A stretch of DNA of 64,000 bases, taken from positions 7,507,001 to 7,571,000 of the forward strand of contig NC_135361.1 of NCBI RefSeq assembly GCF_051622035.1, in the 5' to 3' direction. The translations under genes were made by a program, and so were the position numbers. The notes under the pieces were generated by a model. It saw only the letters and a list, made by a program, of their open reading frames with translations. It was not told the origin of the DNA and made no database searches. The stretch comes from Arctopsyche grandis (Eukaryota > Arthropoda > Insecta > Trichoptera > Hydropsychidae). Below, in pieces: positions 11,600-22,739 of this stretch; position 1 is the first letter of the stretch; the number at the start of each line of letters is the position of its first letter.

Positions 11600-11600
11600 C
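11336..11600. repeat. (CATA)n and (AT)n microsatellites
   Basis: ACATACATAC-type repeats are followed by a pure AT run of more than 80 bases (about 11508-11592). Open frames across this region are Tyr/Ile runs produced by the repeat and are not genes. Confidence 0.9.
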
Positions 11601-11785
11601 ACATACACATACAATACATACATTATACATGCATATACACATTAACACATAAATAAAGATAAATTACTCATATATATAAAAATAAAAAATAGCATACATA
11701 TATAAATAAAGATAAAACCAACATACATACACATTATGCTAAATAATAAAATTACAAAATGAAAACAACATGTGTAAATATGTAT

Positions 11786-12090
11786 GTAGCTAGAAGTCAT
11801 TTAAAATATGCTGCCTGACAGAACTGTATGATGCAGTAAAAACATCAAAGCTCCCAGAAAGCACGTTAAATAATCGAATGGCTCTTGAAAGGGGTGAGTC
11901 ATCAAGCACATTAGTTCTGGCCTGAATAGGCAGGAATAGAGTTCTGGAGCGAGATTCTCTCAGTTTCTCAGGTACTCTAAGTTTAAGATTACACAGAACT
12001 TCAGGAAGATGACATTCACCCCTTAGAATTTTTAGAAAAAGCTTACCAAGATGATTGTTTCTACCTGAAGCTGAGGAGTCAAAGCCCAAG
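11786..12090 (-). mobile_element. LINE reverse-transcriptase C-terminal fragment (CR1/jockey type)
   Basis: A minus-strand frame ending at 11790 reads GKLFLKILRGECHLPEVLC, then LRVPEKLRESRSRTLF, ARTNVLDDSPLSRAIRLFN and a final SYSSVRQHIL. The order (short helix with L-x-K-I-L-x-G, a basic R-rich loop, then ARTNxxxxSPxxRxxxLFN) is the familiar C-terminus of CR1/jockey-superfamily ORF2 proteins, downstream of the RT domain. No RT catalytic motifs remain. It differs from the jockey-like tails at 13330, 22837 and 30844. AACAATGAATTTTA occurs twice just upstream (about 12089 and 12140). Confidence 0.6.
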
Positions 12091-12154
12091 GAACAATGAA
12101 TTTTAACATATAACATATATATTGAATGAACATATAACAGTAACAATGAATTTT

Positions 12155-13329
12155 ACCCATTTGTTGTTTATCAATGTGTTTTCAGCATCGACATTCAAAA
12201 GTGACATTAAATTTTAACAAATGAATTGCTTTTCAGACATACAAATTTTCAAGTTTACACTTCGTTGAATACTTTATGATGATTCCGAACTATTAAATAC
12301 ACATTTGCTATGGAAAACGTTTTATTTTGAAATTTTCCCACACAGACGACTACGTACCTGCGAAATAATAATTTTTCAGTTAAAATGTTCGCGATCAAAT
12401 TACACTTTTTGAATGACATTTTGGGACAAAGCCTTTATTCGAGTTAAATTGATCCGGTCCTCGAATAAATTGGCAATTATTTGCGGCCATAATAAAGGAA
12501 CTCCCCCCCCCCTCCTTCCAACATCCAACCTGCTCTCCATTTTTCCTCATCCCAACCCGATGTAACCGGCAATATTTACAAATTTTCACTTGGTCCCTTT
12601 GTTTCCTCGCATTCAACCTAGGGCACCGTTTTTGTCCACTGAATTTGCAGTCCTTTATTTGACACTCAAAATCAACGTATTGCTGGCCGGGTCGAGAGTT
12701 GTTTTTTCCCCGTTTTACTCCGACAATCAACAAACAAAACTCTCGAATTTCGCACGCCCGCTGCTTATTTTTTCATCCGAGTGATAAACGATGAGATGTT
12801 TTCCCGAAATTTTCCACTGAATTTTCAGCCACCGAATCCAATTTGATCTATATAAATCGAATATACATGTGTACATTAAAGTTTTTAATACTATAGAAAA
12901 AATATTAAATTTAATATATTATTACATATGTAGGTAACTGTAAATTTTCGTAAATCATGATGAATCATACATATATATGTATATATATACATACATATCA
13001 CACCAACAAAATACATATGTACACCAATTCCAACAAAATATGTAAAACACCTTGTTTTAACATTTCAGACTACTAATATAAGTATATTTAAATACTTACT
13101 AAACATACTTTATTTTTGATTATATTTCGATATTTTATTTTTGATTATTTTTTCATGTATGTATATGTATATATTTATTTAAAAATCAACAGACAACAGA
13201 CGTAGAAATGCATAGAAATAAATAATAAATGTAACAAAATAACGATTCCAATTATAGATTTTTACAAATGACATAAAATATCATTTTTACAAATTACATA
13301 AAATAAAATATAATTACATAAATGTATTC
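12155..13329. other. Intergenic, nothing firmly recognised
   Basis: GC is somewhat raised at 12480-12790, where a Cys-containing 112-codon minus-strand frame exists without identifiable domains. The rest is AT-rich, with CATATATATGTATA microsatellite patches at 12966-13024. Confidence 0.3.
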
Positions 13330-13650
13330 CATACCCTCAGACTACCTAAACAAAATCTGCTTTAGATCATCGACTTTAGAGAGTCTTTAGTTATTATTAT
13401 GTATAAGATGTATTATGAGCATTTATAAGAATTGTAAATTGGTTTTTGAGCTCTTTTTTCTATTATGCTGTACATACATTAACATTCGAATAATATAATA
13501 CTTTAATTACTAACAAAAATAAAATAAAATTGTAAAATTTAAAATGACCAGTAGATCAGTAGCTATTAAAATAGATATAAGATATATTGTGAACATAATG
13601 TAGTAATAGTAAAAAGCATTTAAAAATCAAAATCAAAACATAAATGTTTA
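13330..13650 (+). mobile_element. Jockey-like LINE 3' UTR fragment
   Basis: It matches the 22837-23414 element over AGACTACCTAAACAAAATC, TGCTTTAGATCATCGAC, TTTTTGAGCTC, CTATTATGCTGTACAT, AAAATGACCAGTAGATCAG and the TAAAAAGCATTTAAAAATC 3' end. Only the non-coding tail survives. Confidence 0.7.
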
Positions 13651-13775
13651 TTAGTATTTTCCTACAATATTGACGCCCTGGCATATAACTGTAATGTCAC
13701 TATGGCTTAATTGTAGTGAATAAATAAATAAATGTGTTCCGGTCTCTTCTTAGACAGGCTTTTCTCAGAATTGTA

Positions 13776-13870
<95 letters not shown>
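13651..13870. repeat. (AT)n microsatellite at the RTE insertion point
   Basis: A pure AT run of more than 90 bases (about 13776-13870) abuts the 3' (ATG)n tail of the minus-strand LINE that starts at 13871. Confidence 0.9.
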
Positions 13871-13872
<2 letters not shown>

Positions 13873-16800
13873 TCATCATCATCATCATCATTTACAGCCA
13901 TTCGCCATCCACTGCTGGATGAAGGCCTCTCCAACACGCTTCCACTCGTCTCTGTTTTGCGCAACACTCATCCATCTCATTCCGCACATTTTCCTAATTT
14001 CGTTCACCCATCTTCCTTGCGGTCTTCCTTTTACTCTTTTGCCTTCTCTCGGGTACCATTCAAGCACTTCTTTTGTCCACCTTTCGTCCATCCTCCTAGC
14101 TACGTGACCCGCCCATTGCCATTTCAATCTCTTCACTCTATCCACTATGTCCACTACCCTTGTCATATTTCTCACCCACGTGTTCCGCTTTCTGTCTTTC
14201 CTCGTTATGCCAAGCATACAGCGTTCCATACTTCTTTGAGTGCATTGGATTTTATTTAGCATCTTGGCGTTCAGTGTCCAAGTTTCACATCCATACGTCA
14301 TCACTGGCAAAACGCATTGATCAAAGATCCTTTTCTTCAGGCAGAGTGGCATTTTTGATTTAAAAACAGCATTCATCCGTCCAAATGCACTCCATCCTAA
14401 TTTCATACGTCTCTTTATCTCTTCATTTTTACTACCAGACATGTCAATTATTTGACCTAAATATAAATAATTATTTACTACTTCTACTGGTTTATCATCT
14501 AAGGGGATGCTATCAGGCATGCAATAACTATTGAACATTAGTTTAGTCTTATCTACGTTAATTTTTAATCCTACTTTTCTACTCTCCCTGTCCAGCTGTG
14601 TTAGTCTGATAAGTAGGTCAGCTGAATCACGAGCTACTAAAACTATATCGTCTGCGAACCGAAGGTGACTCAAAAAGCGACCATTGATGCTTACTCCGGC
14701 TGTATCCCAATCCAAGTTCCTGAAAACTCCCTCAAGCACCGCATTGAATAACTTGGGCGAGATTGTATCTCCTTGTCTTACTCCTTTTCCTATGCTAAAT
14801 CTATCTGTACCTGAGAAAATTTTAACCGAAGCTGTGGCATTCTTATATATTGCAGCTAACAGTCCCACATAGGGTTCCGGCACTCCCTGTGTTTGTAGAG
14901 CGTTAAGTACTGCATTATGACTAACTGTATCGAAGGCTTTCTCATAATTGACGAAACCTAGGCACAATGGCCGTTGATATTCGTTGGCGCGCTCGATTAG
15001 TTCGCCAACTACTTGGAGGTGGTCCATTGTGCTGAAATTTGCCCTAAACCCTGCCTGCTCTATAGGTTGGTTCTCGTCGAGGATATTCTTCAGCCTTTCT
15101 GTAATAACCTTCGTGAAGAGCTTGTAGACCGCTGAAAGTAAACAAATGGGTCGGTAGTTCTTGATATCGCTTTTGTCTCCTTTTTTGTGTATTAAAATGA
15201 TAGTTGCGTTATTCCATCCTTCTGGTATAGCTTGGTTCTGGATGCATTTGCTGAAAAGCCTAGCTAAGATATTAATTAGGGGGGGGCCGCCACATTTTAG
15301 TAAGTCAATGGGAATATTATCTTCCCCTGGGGTTTTACCGTTTTTTGCAGTTTTTAGCGCGGCCTCTAGTTCGCTAGGCAATACTGCAGGAACCCTTTGG
15401 CCGTGTGTCGATTCCGGAGCGGGAAATTGATCGTTGTTGTTCTCGTAAAGTTTTGCATAGAACGTATAAACTCTGTCTATGATCTCTTCTCTATTTCTAA
15501 TTATTACTCCGCTCTCTGATCTGATTGCGATCATTTGGTTTTTGCCTAAGAAAAGATCTTGTTTGCACTTTTTCAGGCTACGGTTATTCTTAATGGTATT
15601 TTCTATTAGCTTGCTGTTAAAATCCCTGACATCCCTGACTATTCTCTTCTTAATTTCCTTATTTACTAGATTGTATTCTTGCTTATTATTATCCCTACCT
15701 AACTTCCTTTTATGCTTAATTAGATTTTTGGTTTCCTCTGAAATTTTACTTAGCTTAATCTGTTTCCTGAGTCCAACTAATTTCTTACCTGTTGAGGCTA
15801 GAACCGAACTAATTACAGTGTTCAATTCCTCGATGTCTGCTTCTGGGTTTAATTTCCCGTATCGATTTCCAAGTTCGAGTTCGAATTCCTTTTTCCTAGA
15901 CCTTAGTTGAGCGAAATCTGGAGAGTTACTGCATCCTTTTATTAATTTCCTACGTTCGCAATTTATATTAATGGCCATCCTGGCACGGACTAATCTGTGA
16001 TCGCTACCTATATCTACTTTACTTAAAACACTAACGTCTTTAACGGAGTGCAGGGCATTTGTTAGGATGAAATCGATTTCGTTTCTGTCTCCTTTAGGAC
16101 TCTCCCAAGTCCACTTATTGTTGGTGTTTTTCCTGAAAAATGAATTAGTGATAAAGAGCCTGTTGTGTTCTGCGAATTCTATGAGGCGATCGCCTCTGTC
16201 GTTTCTTTGGCCGGTACCAAAATTGCCTACTGCTCTTTCTGTGTTTGCCTTTTGTCCTATTTTTGCGTTAGAGTCGCCCATGATTATTTTAAAGTGGTGG
16301 CGGCTATTATCGTATGCGCCCTGTAGTTTTTCGTAGAAGTCTTCTATTTCCTCGTCTGGGTGGCTAGATGTGGGGGCGTACACTTGGAAGATTTGACAAG
16401 TGTACCTGCTCGAGATTCTTAATACTACATAGCATATACGTTCCGATATGTCGTTTATTTCTATAATATTTCTTTCTATTCTCTTATTGATAAGAAACCC
16501 TACTCCTCCTATTCTACCATTTGGTAGCCCTCTCCAGTAGAGACAGTTCCCACTTTTTAGGATTATTTGGTTTTCCTGTTTTCGTCTTACTTCGCTAAGT
16601 CCTACTAAATCCCATTTGATACTTTCTAATTCATTCTCTAATGCAAGCACACTTCCTTCACTCGATAACGTTCTTACATTGTACGTGGCTAAATACAGGT
16701 TTCTATTAGCTAAGCTATCATCCATTGTCACTCTTACCTTGTTGGAGGTTTGGATATTATTTTTCTCGCATTTATCCAAGATGTGTTGAGAAAAAGGCGG

Positions 16801-17596
16801 TACTTGAGAGAGATTTCCATTCAAGGAGTGAGTTCTTACCGCCATAGACTCTTCTCTGTGGTCAGCTTTGACAGATAGTCATCCTAGGTATCACTTGGAT
16901 CACTTATGGGTTATTACATGCCATTTAACAGGGTTACTTTGTAAGTGAAAGTAGTTAGTTATGATAATAATAGATTAGCAATTGTTATACTACTTTTTTA
17001 CAGATCTTTATCGTGAGACGCCTCTTTGGAGACAACGGATTTATATATGTGTGAGTGCGGTTTGCAATTTAATATTTTAATAATAAATTTAGTAAAGAAT
17101 ATAAAATTACACGAATTACTTTGGTATAATTTAAATATGAAAAAGAACTGATAGACAGTTGGGAAACACTGTTTCTGCTTGTTATTAAATAAAGTTCGTT
17201 AAAAATTTTGCTGGAAGCAATTATGTGGAAGATTTATTGCTTCTGTGGGACAAACTATTGACTGACGGGAAAGGACCTTATTTTTTTTTTTGTATTCAGG
17301 TAGGGAGATATTACGAATATACCCCGGCCGTATTGACTTTGCACAGATTTTAGACACAAAAAAAAAAAAAAAACTAATATGACAAAATTTTACGAATTCA
17401 TTGATATAAATACGCTTTACGACCGATCTGCTGATTATTTTTACACTTAAATTATACTAGGATGCAATTAGTAAAATAAGTGAGTGGATGGTTAAGTTTT
17501 TAGATTTAATTTCGTGCAATAGCCGGGTTTAAGCGATTAGTAGCAGGGAGAACGCAGAAGCACGTCTTCCCCGCATGACACGATAGACCGAACTCC
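13871..17596 (-). mobile_element. RTE-type LINE, copy 1 (3.7 kb, near full length)
   Basis: A single-ORF non-LTR retrotransposon lies on the minus strand. It has a ~750-bp 5' UTR (16846-17596), the ORF at 13888-16845, and an 11-17 bp 3' UTR made of (ATG)n tail. The very short 3' UTR ending in a trinucleotide repeat is typical of the RTE clade. Its 5' end abuts the AT tract 17597-17612 shared with copy 2, and both ends lie in AT repeats, so a TSD cannot be read. The 5'-most ~75 bases (17525-17596) are absent from copy 2. Confidence 0.9.
13888..16845 (-). CDS. RTE endonuclease-reverse transcriptase, copy 1 (985 aa, catalytically impaired)
   Basis: The N-terminal apurinic-like endonuclease domain (about 50-290) keeps N56 (TYNVRT), E85 (GLSEVRR), Y156 (QVYAPTS), D191/N193 and the SDHRLVRA motif with D282/H283. 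The reverse transcriptase follows (about 500-800) with [18 protein letters not shown] and FADDIVLVA (FADD at 730-733). A C-terminal RTE-type region ends in KGRPQGRW and [13 protein letters not shown]. Compared with copies 2 and 3 it differs at conserved positions: F192S in the endonuclease GDFNA motif, S568C in NYRPIS, and D633N in RT motif A (FVDYEKAFD becomes FVNYEKAFD). That Asp is one of the metal-binding catalytic residues, so the enzyme should be inactive although the frame is open. Confidence 0.9.
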   Translation of the reverse strand: MAVRTHSLNGNLSQVPPFSQHILDKCEKNNIQTSNKVRVTMDDSLANRNLYLATYNVRTLSSEGSVLALENELESIKWDLVGLSEVRRKQENQIILKSGNCLYWRGLPNGRIGGVGFLINKRIERNIIEINDISERICYVVLRISSRYTCQIFQVYAPTSSHPDEEIEDFYEKLQGAYDNSRHHFKIIMGDSNAKIGQKANTERAVGNFGTGQRNDRGDRLIEFAEHNRLFITNSFFRKNTNNKWTWESPKGDRNEIDFILTNALHSVKDVSVLSKVDIGSDHRLVRARMAININCERRKLIKGCSNSPDFAQLRSRKKEFELELGNRYGKLNPEADIEELNTVISSVLASTGKKLVGLRKQIKLSKISEETKNLIKHKRKLGRDNNKQEYNLVNKEIKKRIVRDVRDFNSKLIENTIKNNRSLKKCKQDLFLGKNQMIAIRSESGVIIRNREEIIDRVYTFYAKLYENNNDQFPAPESTHGQRVPAVLPSELEAALKTAKNGKTPGEDNIPIDLLKCGGPPLINILARLFSKCIQNQAIPEGWNNATIILIHKKGDKSDIKNYRPICLLSAVYKLFTKVITERLKNILDENQPIEQAGFRANFSTMDHLQVVGELIERANEYQRPLCLGFVNYEKAFDTVSHNAVLNALQTQGVPEPYVGLLAAIYKNATASVKIFSGTDRFSIGKGVRQGDTISPKLFNAVLEGVFRNLDWDTAGVSINGRFLSHLRFADDIVLVARDSADLLIRLTQLDRESRKVGLKINVDKTKLMFNSYCMPDSIPLDDKPVEVVNNYLYLGQIIDMSGSKNEEIKRRMKLGWSAFGRMNAVFKSKMPLCLKKRIFDQCVLPVMTYGCETWTLNAKMLNKIQCTQRSMERCMLGITRKDRKRNTWVRNMTRVVDIVDRVKRLKWQWAGHVARRMDERWTKEVLEWYPREGKRVKGRPQGRWVNEIRKMCGMRWMSVAQNRDEWKRVGEAFIQQWMANGCK

Positions 17597-17612
17597 ATAT
17601 ATATATATATAT
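17597..17612. repeat. AT tract between the 5' ends of RTE copies 1 and 2
   Basis: Sixteen bases of alternating AT separate the 5' ends of two oppositely oriented LINEs. It is probably what is left of the target microsatellite into which both inserted. Confidence 0.8.
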
Positions 17613-20600
17613 TGCACGAAATTTAATCTAAAAACTTAACCATTTACTCACTTATTTTACTAATTGCATCCTAGTATAATTTAAGTGTAAAAATAAACAG
17701 CAAATCGGTCGTAAAAAGCGGTTTTATATCAGTTATTTCGAAAAATTTTGTGCTAATTTTTGTGTCGAATTTGAGCAAAAGCATATACGAACGAGATACA
17801 TCTCCTTACCTGAATACAAAAAAAAGGGTCCTTCGTCAGGCAAGGTTCGGTCCCACAGAAGCAATAAATCTTCCACATAATTGCTTCCAGCCAAAAAATC
17901 TTTAACGAACTTTACTTAATAGAATAATAGCAAACAGAAACGGTGTTTCCCAACTGTCTATCAGTTCTTTTCATATTTAAATTATATTAAAGTAATTCGT
18001 GTAATTTTATATTCTTTACTAAAGTTATTATTAAAATATTAAATTGCAAACCGCATTCACATATATAAATCCGTTGTCTCCAAAGAGGCGTCTCACGATA
18101 AAGATCTGTAAAAAAGTAGTATAACAATTGCTAATCTATTATTATCATAACTAACTACTTTTACTTACAAAGTAACCCTGTTAAATGGCATGTAATACCT
18201 CGTAAGTGATCCAAGTGATACCTAGGATGACTATCTGTCAAAGCTGACCACAGAGAAGAGTCTATGGCGGTAAGAACTCACTCCTTGAATGGAAATCTCT
18301 CTCAAGTACCGCCTTTTTCTCAACACATCTTGGATAAATGCGAGAAAAATAATATCCAAACCTCCAACAAGGTAAGAGTGACGATGGATGATAGCTTAGC
18401 TAATAGAAACCTGTATTTAGCCACGTACAATGTAAGAACGTTATCGAGTGAAGGAAGTGTGCTTGCATTAGAGAATGAATTAGAAAATATCAAATGGGAT
18501 ATAGTAGGACTTAGTGAAGTAAGACGAAAACAGCAAAACCAAATAATCCTAAAAAGTGGTAACTGTCTCTACTGGAGAGGGCTACCAAATGGTAGAATAG
18601 GAGGAGTAGGGTTTCTTATCAATAAGAGAATAGAAAGAAATATTATAGAAATAAGCGACATATCGGAACGTATATGCTATATAGTATTAAGAATCTCGAG
18701 CAGGTACACTTGCCAAATCTTCCAAGTGTACGCCCCCACATCTAGCCACCCAGACGAGGAAATAGAAGACTTCTACGAAAAAATACAGGGCGCATACGAT
18801 AATAGCCGTCACCACTTTAAAATAATCATGGGAGACTTTAACGCAAAAATAGGACAAAAGGCAAATACAGAAAGAGCAGTAGGCAATTTTGGTACCGGCC
18901 AAAGAAACGACAGAGGCGATCGCCTCATAGAATTCGCAGAACACAACAGGCTCTTTATCACTAATTCATTTTTCAGGAAAAACACCAACAATAAGTGGAC
19001 TTGGGAAAGTCCTAAAGGAGACAGAAACGAGATCGATTTCATCCTAACAAATGCCCTGCACTCCGTTAAAGACGTTAGTGTTTTAAGTAAAGTAGATATA
19101 GGTAGCGATCACAGATTAGTCCGTGCCAAGATGGCCATTAATATAAATTGCGAACGTAGGAAATTAATAAAAGGATGCAGTAACTCTCCAGATTTCGCTC
19201 AACTAAGGTCTAGGAAAAAGGAATTCGAACTCGAACTTGGAAATCGATACGGGAAATTAAACCCAGAAGCAGACATCGAGGAATTGAACACTGTAATTAG
19301 TTCGGTTCTAACCTCAACAGGTAAGAAATTAGGTGGATCCAGGAAACAGATTAAATTAAGCAAAATTTCAGCGGAAACAAAAAACCTAATTAAGCATAAA
19401 AGGAATTTAGATAGGGATAATAATAAGCAAGAATACAATCTAGTAAATAAGGAAATTAAAAAGAGAATAGTCAGGGATGTCAGGGATTTTAACAGCAAGC
19501 TAATAGAAAATACCATTAAGAATAACCGTAGCCTGAAAAAGTGCAAACAGGATCTTTTCTTAGGCAAAAACCAAATGATCGCAATCAGATCAGAGAGCGG
19601 AGTAATAATTAGGAATAGAGAAGAAATCATAGACAGAGTTTACACGTTCTATGCAAAACTATACGAGAACGACAACGGCCAATTCCCCGCAGTATTGCCT
19701 AGCGAAGTAGAGGCCGCGCTAAAAACTGCAAAGAACGGTAAAACCCCAGGGGAAGATAATATTCCCATTGACTTACTAAAATGTGGCGGCCCCCCCCTAA
19801 TTAATATCTTAGCTAGGCTTTTCAGCAAATGCATCCAGATTCAAGCTATACCAGAAGGATGGAATAACGCAACTATCATTTTAATACACAAAAAAGGAGA
19901 CAAAAGCGATATCAAGAACTACCGACCCATTAGTCTACTTTCAGCGGTCTACAAGCTCTTCACGAAGGTTATTACAGAAAGGCTGAAGAATATCCTCGAC
20001 GAGAACCAACCTATAGAGCAGGCAGGGTTTAGGGCAAATTTCAGCACAATGGACCACCTCCAAGTAGTTGGCGAACTAATCGAGCGCGCCAACGAATATC
20101 AACGGCCATTGTGCCTAGGTTTCGTCGATTATGAGAAAGCCTTCGATACAGTTAGTCATAATGCAGTACTTAACGCTCTAAAAACACAGGGAGTGCCGGA
20201 ACCCTATGTGGGACTGTTAGCTGCAATATATAAGAATGCCACAGCTTCGGTTAAAATTTTTTCAGGTACAGATAGATTTAGCATAGGAAAAGGAGTAAGA
20301 CAAGGAGATACAATCTCGCCCAAGTTATTCAATGCGGTGCTTGAGGGAGTTTTCAGGAAATTGGATTGGGATACAGCCGGAGTAAGCATCAATGGTCGCT
20401 TTTTGAGTCACCTTCGGTTCGCAGACGATATAGTTCTAGTTGCTCGTGATTCAGCTGACCTACTCATCAGACTAACACAGCTGGACAGGGAAAGTAGAAA
20501 AGTAGGATTAAAAATTAACGTAGATAAGACTAAACTAATGTTCAATAGTTATTGCATGCCTGATAGCATCCCCTTAGATGATAAACCAGTAGAAGTAGTA

Positions 20601-21197
20601 AATAATTATTTATATTTAGGTCAAATAATTGACATGTCTGGTAGTAAAAATGAAGAGATAAAGAGACGTATGAAATTAGGGTGGAGTGCATTTGGACGGA
20701 TGAATGCTGTTTTTAAATCAAAAATGCCACTCTGCCTGAAGAAAAGGATCTTTGATCAATGCGTTTTGCCAGTGATGACGTATGGATGTGAAACTTGGAC
20801 ACTGAACGCCAAGATGCAAAATAAAATCCAATGCACTCAAAGAAGTATGGAACGCTGTATGCTTGGCATAACGAGGAAAGACAGGAAACGGAACACGTGG
20901 GTGAGAAATATGACAAGGGTAGTGGACATAGTGGATAGAGTGAAGAGATTGAAATGGCAATGGGCGGGTCACGTAGCTAGGAGGATGGACGAAAGGTGGA
21001 CAAAAGAAGTGCTTGAATGGTACCCGAGAGAAGGCAAAAGAGTAAAAGGAAGACCGCAAGGAAGATGGGTGAACGAAATTAGGAAAATGTGCGGAATGAG
21101 ATGGATGAGTGTTGCGCAAAACAGAGACGAGTGGAAGCGTGTTGGAGAGGCCTTCATCCAGCAGTGGATGGCGAATGGCTGTAAATGATGATGATGA

Positions 21198-21200
<3 letters not shown>
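17613..21200 (+). mobile_element. RTE-type LINE, copy 2 (3.6 kb, near full length)
   Basis: Plus-strand copy with a ~650-bp 5' UTR (17613-18263) that mirrors the copy 1 leader from the TTGCACGAAATTTAATC motif onward, a 974-codon ORF, and a TGATGATGATGA tail running into (AT)n at 21201. With copy 1 it forms a head-to-head inverted repeat with arms of about 3.6 kb. Confidence 0.9.
18264..21188 (+). CDS. RTE endonuclease-reverse transcriptase, copy 2 (974 aa, apparently intact)
   Basis: Domain order is as in copy 1. The endonuclease motifs TYNVRT, GLSEVRR, QVYAPTS, GDFNAKIG and SDHRLVRA and the RT motifs [30 protein letters not shown] and FADDIVLVA are all intact. It is 11 residues shorter than copies 1 and 3 because of an in-frame deletion near residue 475, between QFPA and VLPSE. 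The missing stretch lies in the linker between endonuclease and RT. Subfamily markers (LKTQG, RKLDWDT, KMQNKIQ) are shared with the truncated copy at 39946-41373. By sequence this could encode an active protein; activity is inference. Confidence 0.9.
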   Translation: MAVRTHSLNGNLSQVPPFSQHILDKCEKNNIQTSNKVRVTMDDSLANRNLYLATYNVRTLSSEGSVLALENELENIKWDIVGLSEVRRKQQNQIILKSGNCLYWRGLPNGRIGGVGFLINKRIERNIIEISDISERICYIVLRISSRYTCQIFQVYAPTSSHPDEEIEDFYEKIQGAYDNSRHHFKIIMGDFNAKIGQKANTERAVGNFGTGQRNDRGDRLIEFAEHNRLFITNSFFRKNTNNKWTWESPKGDRNEIDFILTNALHSVKDVSVLSKVDIGSDHRLVRAKMAININCERRKLIKGCSNSPDFAQLRSRKKEFELELGNRYGKLNPEADIEELNTVISSVLTSTGKKLGGSRKQIKLSKISAETKNLIKHKRNLDRDNNKQEYNLVNKEIKKRIVRDVRDFNSKLIENTIKNNRSLKKCKQDLFLGKNQMIAIRSESGVIIRNREEIIDRVYTFYAKLYENDNGQFPAVLPSEVEAALKTAKNGKTPGEDNIPIDLLKCGGPPLINILARLFSKCIQIQAIPEGWNNATIILIHKKGDKSDIKNYRPISLLSAVYKLFTKVITERLKNILDENQPIEQAGFRANFSTMDHLQVVGELIERANEYQRPLCLGFVDYEKAFDTVSHNAVLNALKTQGVPEPYVGLLAAIYKNATASVKIFSGTDRFSIGKGVRQGDTISPKLFNAVLEGVFRKLDWDTAGVSINGRFLSHLRFADDIVLVARDSADLLIRLTQLDRESRKVGLKINVDKTKLMFNSYCMPDSIPLDDKPVEVVNNYLYLGQIIDMSGSKNEEIKRRMKLGWSAFGRMNAVFKSKMPLCLKKRIFDQCVLPVMTYGCETWTLNAKMQNKIQCTQRSMERCMLGITRKDRKRNTWVRNMTRVVDIVDRVKRLKWQWAGHVARRMDERWTKEVLEWYPREGKRVKGRPQGRWVNEIRKMCGMRWMSVAQNRDEWKRVGEAFIQQWMANGCK

Positions 21201-21280
<80 letters not shown>
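21201..21280. repeat. (AT)n microsatellite at the 3' end of RTE copy 2
   Basis: A pure AT run of about 75 bases directly follows the (ATG)n tail, mirroring the run at the 3' end of copy 1. Confidence 0.9.
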
Positions 21281-21281
<1 letters not shown>

Positions 21282-21589
21282 TACATACATATATGCATTT
21301 GTGGGGCTATTTTGTATGCGGGCTATTTGTTTGGGCGATTTTGACGCGTCACTCATCTGTATGAATGTATATTTATACTCGTATAATGTATTGAGCTTAA
21401 TATTACGTATGGTGGATTAAGCCCCAAATAAACATAAAAACGCTTAAATATATAAATAATTATTTTGTGTTTAAATAAAAACCTTTCTAAAAATAAAGTC
21501 AACACCCGGTTTAAAAGTGGAAATTTTAATACTGGAATATTAGAATGAAAGGGGAATTATTTCCTAGTGAAGCGATGCTATCGATTCAA
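21281..21589. other. Intergenic, nothing recognised
   Basis: Contains GGCTATTT-type motifs (21305-21340) reminiscent of the repeat at 7333-7501, otherwise unremarkable. Confidence 0.3.
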
Positions 21590-22049
21590 AACCAGCCAGC
21601 AGCGTGGCTCGGTCGTTAAGCTTCTGCTTAACACTGAGAGGCCCCGAGTTCGATCCCTTGAGCTGACCTCGATTGAAAAGAATTTTTCTGAGTATATCTG
21701 TAATGCTGCTGGTCAGACCAGGATTTGTGACTCCTGGTTGATCGTTTCCTATCAGAGTTTGCCAATTTTCTCTGATTTCATTGTTGAAACGATTCCCGAT
21801 TAAAAATTGGCTAAAAATCCTTCCTACCCACTATGTCACCACTATTTGAGTATGATTAATGTAAATATTACAATAAAAATGTATGTACAATTCATAGATG
21901 TCTCGTTAATTGTCGAGTTTAAGTCAGTGTCTCGTAATTTAGCGACTTATATAATAAAAATAAAAAAAATGCTGTATTGTTTGTAATTTGGCCAGGAAGG
22001 CGCATTGGGGTTTACCTGTAATGCCTTCCTGGTATGAAATAAAATTTTA

Positions 22050-22098
<49 letters not shown>
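21590..22098 (+). mobile_element. tRNA-derived SINE with 3' stem-loop and poly(A), copy 4
   Basis: The most complete SINE in the window. The tRNA-like head starts AGCGTGGCTCGGTCGTTAAG, with a B-box-like GAGTTCGATCCC near 21647. The family body contains GGTCAGACCAGG and GTGACTCCTGGTTGATCG. The terminal stem-loop lies at about 21990-22035, where GGCCAGGAAGGC pairs with GCCTTCCTGG. A ~60-base A run (22037-22098) follows. The A tail after a structured 3' end suggests retrotransposition by a partner LINE that recognises the stem-loop; that is inference. Confidence 0.7.
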
Positions 22099-22099
<1 letters not shown>

Positions 22100-22739
22100 G
22101 GCACTCGTAAGTTTTTCAATATGCGATCGGAAAAGTTTAATACGACTTGTGCGAAAAACTCATCGATGTATTTGCATGTGACCTGAATTTCACATGTCAC
22201 ATAACTTGTATTGAAAACGTGACATTTGTGTAATACGTATCCTATAAAAAGAAATCTAACGCAATTTTATACGGAGCGATATCCGAATCTTACGAATGTA
22301 TTCGAGCGTGAAACCACTCATATGTACATACATACATATGTCCACGTATGAAGTGCACGGAGTTGGCCGGGTCACTTTTAGTTTTTTGGAAAGCTAGTGA
22401 AATCTGCATCTGGAATTCGAGTGTGTTTGCATTGTGTTGGGTGGGCTCTCAGCCGAGCTGGGTTGGGTTGGGTTGGGTCTCCTTCGGTGTAACATTATGC
22501 GAACAACCGCGTGGCCGTTGTGCAAACACACTCGGTTGAGTTTTATTCTTCTTTGCTACTTTTCCTCGAAATGGGTTTTTGTGTTTGGAAAATATCGCAT
22601 CTGCCGGAGAGACCACATCATTAAAAACTCATACGTGCACAAGTAAGAATGGCAAGAAACGAATTGTGTACGTCGCGTCGTACGAAAGTCGTCACCTCAA
22701 AATACATACATATACATACATACATATAGGTATATACGA
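22099..22739. other. Intergenic, nothing recognised
   Basis: Mixed composition. A short (GGGTT)n run near 22461-22480 is not the insect telomere repeat. Frames of 60-74 codons at 22348-22803 lack support. Confidence 0.3.

Noticed and set aside
12395-12733. Cys-containing 112-codon minus-strand frame as a zinc-finger gene
   Set aside because: Cysteine spacing fits no known finger and there is no splice or poly(A) support.
14160-16336. Open frames antisense to the LINE ORFs (also 18687-20916, 31177-33685, 40389-41387)
   Set aside because: They mirror the LINE coding strand and recur identically in each copy; they are shadows, not genes.
13871-21200. Interpreting the inverted LINE pair as a single giant foldback transposon
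   Set aside because: The two halves differ in subfamily markers, an 11-codon deletion and 5' length, so they are separate insertions.
22455-22482. (GGGTT)n run considered as telomeric repeat
   Set aside because: Only about four units, and the insect telomere unit is TTAGG.
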